DNA of 64,000 bases from Shewanella xiamenensis. Its GTDB lineage: Bacteria > Pseudomonadota > Gammaproteobacteria > Enterobacterales > Shewanellaceae. The notes beneath the pieces are model-generated. The model made no database searches, was not told the origin of the DNA, and worked only from the letters and a program-made list of their open reading frames with translations. Positions 60,041-64,000 of this stretch are shown one piece after another. The stretch is taken from the NCBI RefSeq assembly GCF_014647135.1, contig NZ_BMOP01000006.1, positions 62,001 to 126,000 of the forward strand, written 5' to 3'. Position 1 is the first letter of the stretch. Each line of letters begins with the position of its first letter. The position numbers and the translations under genes were made by a program.

Positions 60041-61906
60041 TTAACCTTCTACAGGGTAATGGATTTTTGCGTTCGCTTTCAGTGACTCGATCAGACCGCG
60101 GTAATCCGCTTCGCTGTATTGTGCATTTAGGCGTTGTTTTAGTGCATTGACTAACTCATCGCTAACAGACTCAGCCGCGTTCACTTTGTCCAGTGCAATC
60201 ACAGCATAGCCATTTGCTAAAGCGACAGTATCAACCACAGGTGCAGCACTCGGCGTTGGCATTTGGAAGGTTTTAGTCACAATGGCCGCGTCTAAATCCT
60301 GTGCACCACGCCCCAATTTAGCCTTAGCGATTAAGCTCACATCAGCAGCGCCCGCTTTCACTTGCGCCATTAACTCTTCTGCTTTAGCACGTGCTGCTGC
60401 GTTCGCTTGATCTTGCTTTAAACGCTCTGCGATGTCGGCCTTCACTTCGGCTAATGGCATAGTGCCCGCATCGTGATGTTCTTTCATGCGAATAACCACT
60501 ACGTGATTCGGTTCAAGCTCAATCACTTCACTATTTAGCCCTTGGCGCATCACTGAGTCTGAAAATGCTGCTTTTACTACATCAGGCTTATTCAATGCCG
60601 CTGGCACATCATCACGTGAAAATAGCGGCGTTGTCTTAATCTCAACACCCACCACTTTTGCGGTTTCGGCTAAGGTATCAGGCACTTCGTAGCTAGTATC
60701 GGCCAGTTTGCTCTGCAAGCTATAGAATTGATCTACCGCTTTTTTCTCTTGTAACTGAGCAATAATCTTGGTTTTAACGTCGGCAAATGGCACTGTGGTA
60801 CCAGGCTGAACGTCTAACAGTTTGATGATGTGGAAACCAAAATCTGTTTTGACGACAGCTGAGTGTTGACCTTTTTGCAGAGCAAAAAGCGCAGCATCGA
60901 ATGAGGGGTCCATCACACCTGGCTCAAACCAGTCTAATTTACCGCCCTGCTCCGCACTTAACGTGTCTTCAGAATTGGCTTTGGCTAACTCAGCAAAATC
61001 AGCACCGTTATCTAACTGCTTGGCTAAATCTTCAGCCTTGGCTTTCGCTGCTGCTTCATCGCTACCTGGGCCAATCAGAATGTGCGCGGCTAAACGTTTC
61101 TCGTTAGACACATATTGCGTCTTATGCTCATCGTAGTAAGCCTGAGCTTCTTCTTCGGTCACTTTGCTGTCTTTGGCAAAATCAGCCGCGTTTAACTCAA
61201 CATATTCTAAACTCACCTTCTCTGGGCTCATAAACTGGCCCTGGTTGGCGTCATAGTAGTTTTTTACTTGCTCGTCTGTCACAGAGGCATTGGCAAGGTA
61301 TGGCGCAGAGTCCACCACTAAATAACGAATGTCGCGAGTTTGGCCTTGCAGCTCAGCTAATTGTTTAGCTTCACCGGGTAATACAAATTCAGTGCCCACT
61401 AACGCCGCAGTTAACTGACGACGAGTCATATCGACACGCATCATGCTTCTAAAGGTTTGTGGCTGATAACCTAACTGACGCAAAATAGCCTGATAACGGT
61501 CGTTATCAAATTTACCGTCAGTTTGGAAAGCGGGTTCAGATTTAATCGCTGCAATAATTTGTTCGTCAGAAACACGTAATCCCATCGCAGCGGCAGCTTG
61601 ATCGATCAGTTTGTCTGCCACTAGACGCTCGAGAACGCTCTGCTTAATGCTTTCTAGGTATCTTTCGTCCGCAGATAGGGCAGCAAACATTTCGCCCAGT
61701 TGTTGTTCCATACGAGCGCGTTCGCTCTGGTAGGCTTGTTCTAACTCGGCTTTAGTGATCTTGTCACCGTTGACTTCTGCGGCAGGTACATCGGAAGTTG
61801 AGCCTAAATAGCTACTCACCCCTGCAAATGCAAAAGATAAAATCACAAGTACGAGAATGCCTTTAGCAATCACGCCTTGCGAACCATCGCGGATCTTTTC
61901 TAACAT
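60041..61906 (-). CDS. ppiD: Inner-membrane chaperone PpiD
   Basis: 621 aa. A membrane anchor near the N-terminus (VIAKGILVLVILSFAFAGVS) is followed by a SurA-like N-terminal region (about 40-200), one parvulin domain (about 265-355, with AAHILIGPGSDEAA, LDNGADFAELAKANS and KTDFGFHIIKLL) and a C-terminal domain. It is associated with the Sec translocon and helps newly exported proteins to fold. It is downstream of hupB, with a terminator at 61938-61968 between. Confidence 0.95.
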   Translation of the reverse strand: MLEKIRDGSQGVIAKGILVLVILSFAFAGVSSYLGSTSDVPAAEVNGDKITKAELEQAYQSERARMEQQLGEMFAALSADERYLESIKQSVLERLVADKLIDQAAAAMGLRVSDEQIIAAIKSEPAFQTDGKFDNDRYQAILRQLGYQPQTFRSMMRVDMTRRQLTAALVGTEFVLPGEAKQLAELQGQTRDIRYLVVDSAPYLANASVTDEQVKNYYDANQGQFMSPEKVSLEYVELNAADFAKDSKVTEEEAQAYYDEHKTQYVSNEKRLAAHILIGPGSDEAAAKAKAEDLAKQLDNGADFAELAKANSEDTLSAEQGGKLDWFEPGVMDPSFDAALFALQKGQHSAVVKTDFGFHIIKLLDVQPGTTVPFADVKTKIIAQLQEKKAVDQFYSLQSKLADTSYEVPDTLAETAKVVGVEIKTTPLFSRDDVPAALNKPDVVKAAFSDSVMRQGLNSEVIELEPNHVVVIRMKEHHDAGTMPLAEVKADIAERLKQDQANAAARAKAEELMAQVKAGAADVSLIAKAKLGRGAQDLDAAIVTKTFQMPTPSAAPVVDTVALANGYAVIALDKVNAAESVSDELVNALKQRLNAQYSEADYRGLIESLKANAKIHYPVEG

Positions 61907-61937
61907 CAGATATCTCGCTCGTTGCGATTAACAAAAT

Positions 61938-61968
61938 AAAAAGGCGCATCAGCTTGAGATGCGCCTTT
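61938..61968 (-). terminator. Terminator between hupB and ppiD
   Basis: Stem AAAGGCGCATC/GATGCGCCTTT, loop AGCTTGA, followed by five T on the minus strand. It is close upstream of ppiD, so ppiD needs its own promoter or read-through. Confidence 0.88.
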
Positions 61969-62067
61969 CTGTAATTAATAGGGATTATTCAGACGCTACC
62001 ACTGGTAAGTGCTAAAACCCCGAGTAATGGTAGAAATTGACCTTCAAAATCCATTACTTTCAATTCG

Positions 62068-62092
62068 TAAAAAGCACTGTTTAAACAGTGCT
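62068..62092 (-). terminator. Terminator of hupB
   Basis: Palindrome AAGCACTGTTTAAACAGTGCTT with five T following on the minus strand, 40 nt after the hupB stop. Confidence 0.85.
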
Positions 62093-62132
62093 TATCATTA
62101 CGAACGCCTTACAAAGGCTGCGATATCAAAAA

Positions 62133-62405
62133 TTAATTGACAGCGTCTTTCAGAGCTTTACCCGCTTTAAAAGCTGGGATCTTTGCTGCTGCGATTTTGA
62201 TTTCTTCACCCGTTTGTGGGTTGCGGCCAGTGCGTTCAGCGCGCTCACGCACTTCAAAAGTACCAAAACCAACAAGAGAAATTTTATCGCCTTCTTTCAA
62301 ACCTTCAGTCACAGCTGCGATAAAAGAATCCAGTGCACGGCCGGCAGCGGCTTTAGAAATGTCAGCACCAGAAGCGATTTTCTCGATTAGTTCAGATTTG
62401 TTCAT
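62133..62405 (-). CDS. hupB: DNA-binding protein HU-beta
   Basis: 90-aa HU subunit: [40 protein letters not shown] with the conserved DNA-bending arm Pro, and the C-terminal [11 protein letters not shown]. It is a nucleoid architectural protein. The ATG at 62405 is the family start; the longer frame upstream is not. A predicted promoter is at 62474-62502. Gene order lon-hupB-ppiD is conserved in gammaproteobacteria. Confidence 0.97.
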   Translation of the reverse strand: MNKSELIEKIASGADISKAAAGRALDSFIAAVTEGLKEGDKISLVGFGTFEVRERAERTGRNPQTGEEIKIAAAKIPAFKAGKALKDAVN

Positions 62406-62473
62406 GTCATCCCCTTGAATGTAATTTTTTTGCGCCGCAACCAAATCCGTCTCTAGAGCGGTCTGCGGAGGCT

Positions 62474-62502
62474 TTTATAACAAGCTTGAATTCAAAGTTC
62501 AA
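62474..62502 (-). promoter_or_regulatory. Predicted hupB promoter with palindrome
   Basis: Minus strand: TTGAAC (62497-62502), 17-bp spacer, TATAAA (62474-62479). An inverted repeat AGCTTGAA/TTCAAGCT (62483-62490 and 62498-62505, 7-bp spacer) covers the -35 and spacer. Confidence 0.6.
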
Positions 62503-62664
62503 GCTGAGTTCGAAAACCAAAGAAATAAAACTAGATACAGCTCAAAGCCAGTTGCCCCAAGGGCTTGGAGCAGCTGGCTCTCCACTGACCTAGGCTACCA
62601 CAGGTCTGCGCTTTGTTAAGCCCCTTTTTTCATTTTTTTTAACGTCATAGCGCATTTTCTTGCG

Positions 62665-64000
62665 TTATGCCAAGTTTTTAACCACTTCGAAGCCTTCAAC
62701 GGGTCTTTCTAGCGCCAGTTTTAACACTTCGTCGACCCAACGCACAGGGCGAATTTCTAAATCGGCAATGACATTGGCAGGAATTTCTTCCAGATCACGC
62801 TCATTTTCTTTTGGAATAAGCACCAATTTAATGCCACCGCGATGTGCTGCCAGCAGTTTTTCTTTTAAACCACCGATAGGTAACACTTCACCGCGTAAGG
62901 TAATTTCACCCGTCATGGCCACATCGGCGCGCACAGGGTTACCAGTGAGGCTGGAAACAAGCGCAGTACACATTGCAGCACCTGCGGATGGACCATCCTT
63001 CGGCGTTGCTCCTTCTGGTACGTGCACATGGATATCACGCTTCTCATAAAAGTCGCCATTGATACCTAATTGTTCCGCACGGGCGCGAACAACTGTCATC
63101 GCCGCTTGAATCGACTCTTGCATCACATCGCCTAGTGAGCCTGTGTAAGTCAACTTGCCTTTGCCGGGCACTGAAGTCGCTTCAATGGTGAGCAAATCAC
63201 CACCCACTTCAGTCCAAGCCAATCCTGTGACTTGACCGATTTGGTTGTTCGATTCCGCCTTGCCATAGTCAAAACGCTGCACACCGAGGAAAGACTTGAG
63301 ATTATCCGCGGTGACTGTAACTGACTTGATGGATTTATCCAGCAGGATCATTTTCACGACCTTACGGCAAATCTTAGACAACTCACGTTCTAGCGCCCGC
63401 ACACCCGCTTCACGGGTGTAGTAGCGGATGATGCCGACTATCGCACTGTCTTCGATATGAATTTCATTCGCTTTAAGGCCGTTACGCTCGATTTGTTTCG
63501 TCAATAAATGCTGCTTAGCGATATTGAGTTTTTCATCTTCGGTATAACCCGACAGACGGATCACTTCCATACGATCTAAAAGTGGCCCCGGAATATTCAT
63601 CGAATTCGAGGTCGCCACGAACATTACATCGGATAAGTCGTAGTCGACTTCGAGGTAATGGTCGTTAAAAGTCGCGTTTTGTTCAGGATCGAGCACCTCT
63701 AATAGTGCTGATGCTGGGTCGCCACGCATGTCCGAACTCATTTTGTCGATTTCATCCAGCAGGAATAAGGGGTTTTTCACGCCCACTTTGGCCATTTTTT
63801 GGATGATTTTACCTGGCATAGAGCCAATGTAGGTGCGGCGATGTCCGCGAATTTCCGCTTCATCACGCACGCCGCCTAAGGCAACACGCACATACTTACG
63901 ACCCGTCGCCTTGGCAATCGATTGACCGAGTGAGGTTTTACCTACACCTGGTGGTCCAACTAAACACAGGATTGGCCCTTTCAGTTGACGCACACGGCTC
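62665..64000 (-). CDS. lon: ATP-dependent protease Lon, C-terminal part
   Basis: 445 codons of the 3' part; the gene runs off the window edge at 64000, so the start and the substrate-binding N-domain are missing. Present are Walker [10 protein letters not shown], Walker [10 protein letters not shown], sensor and arginine-finger regions, and the protease domain with the Ser of DGPSAGAA and the Lys of GLKEKLLAA forming the catalytic dyad. Lon degrades misfolded and regulatory proteins in the cytoplasm. No clear terminator is seen before hupB (gap 62406-62664), which holds the hupB promoter. Confidence 0.97.
   Translation of the reverse strand, partial: SRVRQLKGPILCLVGPPGVGKTSLGQSIAKATGRKYVRVALGGVRDEAEIRGHRRTYIGSMPGKIIQKMAKVGVKNPLFLLDEIDKMSSDMRGDPASALLEVLDPEQNATFNDHYLEVDYDLSDVMFVATSNSMNIPGPLLDRMEVIRLSGYTEDEKLNIAKQHLLTKQIERNGLKANEIHIEDSAIVGIIRYYTREAGVRALERELSKICRKVVKMILLDKSIKSVTVTADNLKSFLGVQRFDYGKAESNNQIGQVTGLAWTEVGGDLLTIEATSVPGKGKLTYTGSLGDVMQESIQAAMTVVRARAEQLGINGDFYEKRDIHVHVPEGATPKDGPSAGAAMCTALVSSLTGNPVRADVAMTGEITLRGEVLPIGGLKEKLLAAHRGGIKLVLIPKENERDLEEIPANVIADLEIRPVRWVDEVLKLALERPVEGFEVVKNLA

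Noticed and set aside
61969..62067. tRNA gene between hupB and ppiD
   Set aside because: Some gammaproteobacteria carry tRNAs here, but no cloverleaf or T-arm can be found.

Overview
The window is ordinary chromosomal DNA of a gammaproteobacterium, almost certainly a Shewanella close to S. oneidensis, S. putrefaciens or S. baltica. The evidence is gene content and order: an ExeS-type extracellular nuclease, the four-gene atcJABC cold-adaptation operon, methionine gamma-lyase next to the ycjX/ycjF and psp genes, a TonB2-type energy-transducing operon with a TonB-dependent receptor and porin, and lon-hupB-ppiD. Gene density is high, and I see no insertion sequence, prophage, integron or CRISPR array.

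Layout. 1-1200: two tRNA-Ser(UGA) genes on the minus strand with tandem terminator cassettes. 1.4-10.4 kb: a Lon-like protease, fabA (with FadR and FabR operators), rmf, a DUF3466 exported protein, uup, a glutaredoxin-like protein and rlmKL. 10.6-11.7 kb: four intact initiator tRNA(fMet) genes, a broken copy, and a 150-bp tandem repeat array carrying tRNA 3' halves and terminators. 12.0-14.6 kb: atcJABC. 14.6-26.9 kb: the ExeS nuclease, a DUF2157/DUF4401/GDYXXLXY membrane operon, a solitary solute-binding protein, RraB, an S4 protein, a GNAT acetyltransferase, PpiC, a DUF885 lipoprotein and a degenerate GGDEF protein. 26.9-36.7 kb: a TonB2 operon (DUF3450, TtpC-like ExbB, ExbB, ExbD, TonB, TPR), a TonB-dependent receptor and a porin, all on the minus strand. 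36.9-45.0 kb: polB and dinG diverge around a LexA box, and dinG leads a probable operon with a TSUP transporter, priC, a DUF2057 protein, a histone-deacetylase-like protein and ComFB. 45.1-47.2 kb: the 4.5S SRP RNA, a ComEA-like protein and methionine gamma-lyase. 47.5-59.6 kb: ycjF-ycjX-pspCBA, divergent pspF, sapABCDF and fabV. 59.7-64.0 kb: a molbindin, ppiD, hupB and the C-terminal part of lon, cut by the window edge.

How the genes work together. Several groups concern envelope and stress physiology: psp/ycjXF (membrane stress, sigma-54 promoter read directly), sap (peptide uptake), TonB2 plus receptor and porin (outer-membrane transport), ppiD, ppiC and lon (protein quality control), atcJABC (cold), rmf (ribosome hibernation), and polB/dinG (SOS). 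Fatty acid synthesis appears twice: fabA with its classical dual operator, and fabV in the place next to sapF that fabI holds in E. coli.

The least explained structures are the tRNA-associated tandem repeats, which recall E. coli rtT repeats; a perfect inverted repeat over the -35 of a probable TonB2 operon promoter; an arginine in place of the Walker A lysine of SapD; and the uncharacterised three-gene membrane operon at 18.4-21.1 kb.
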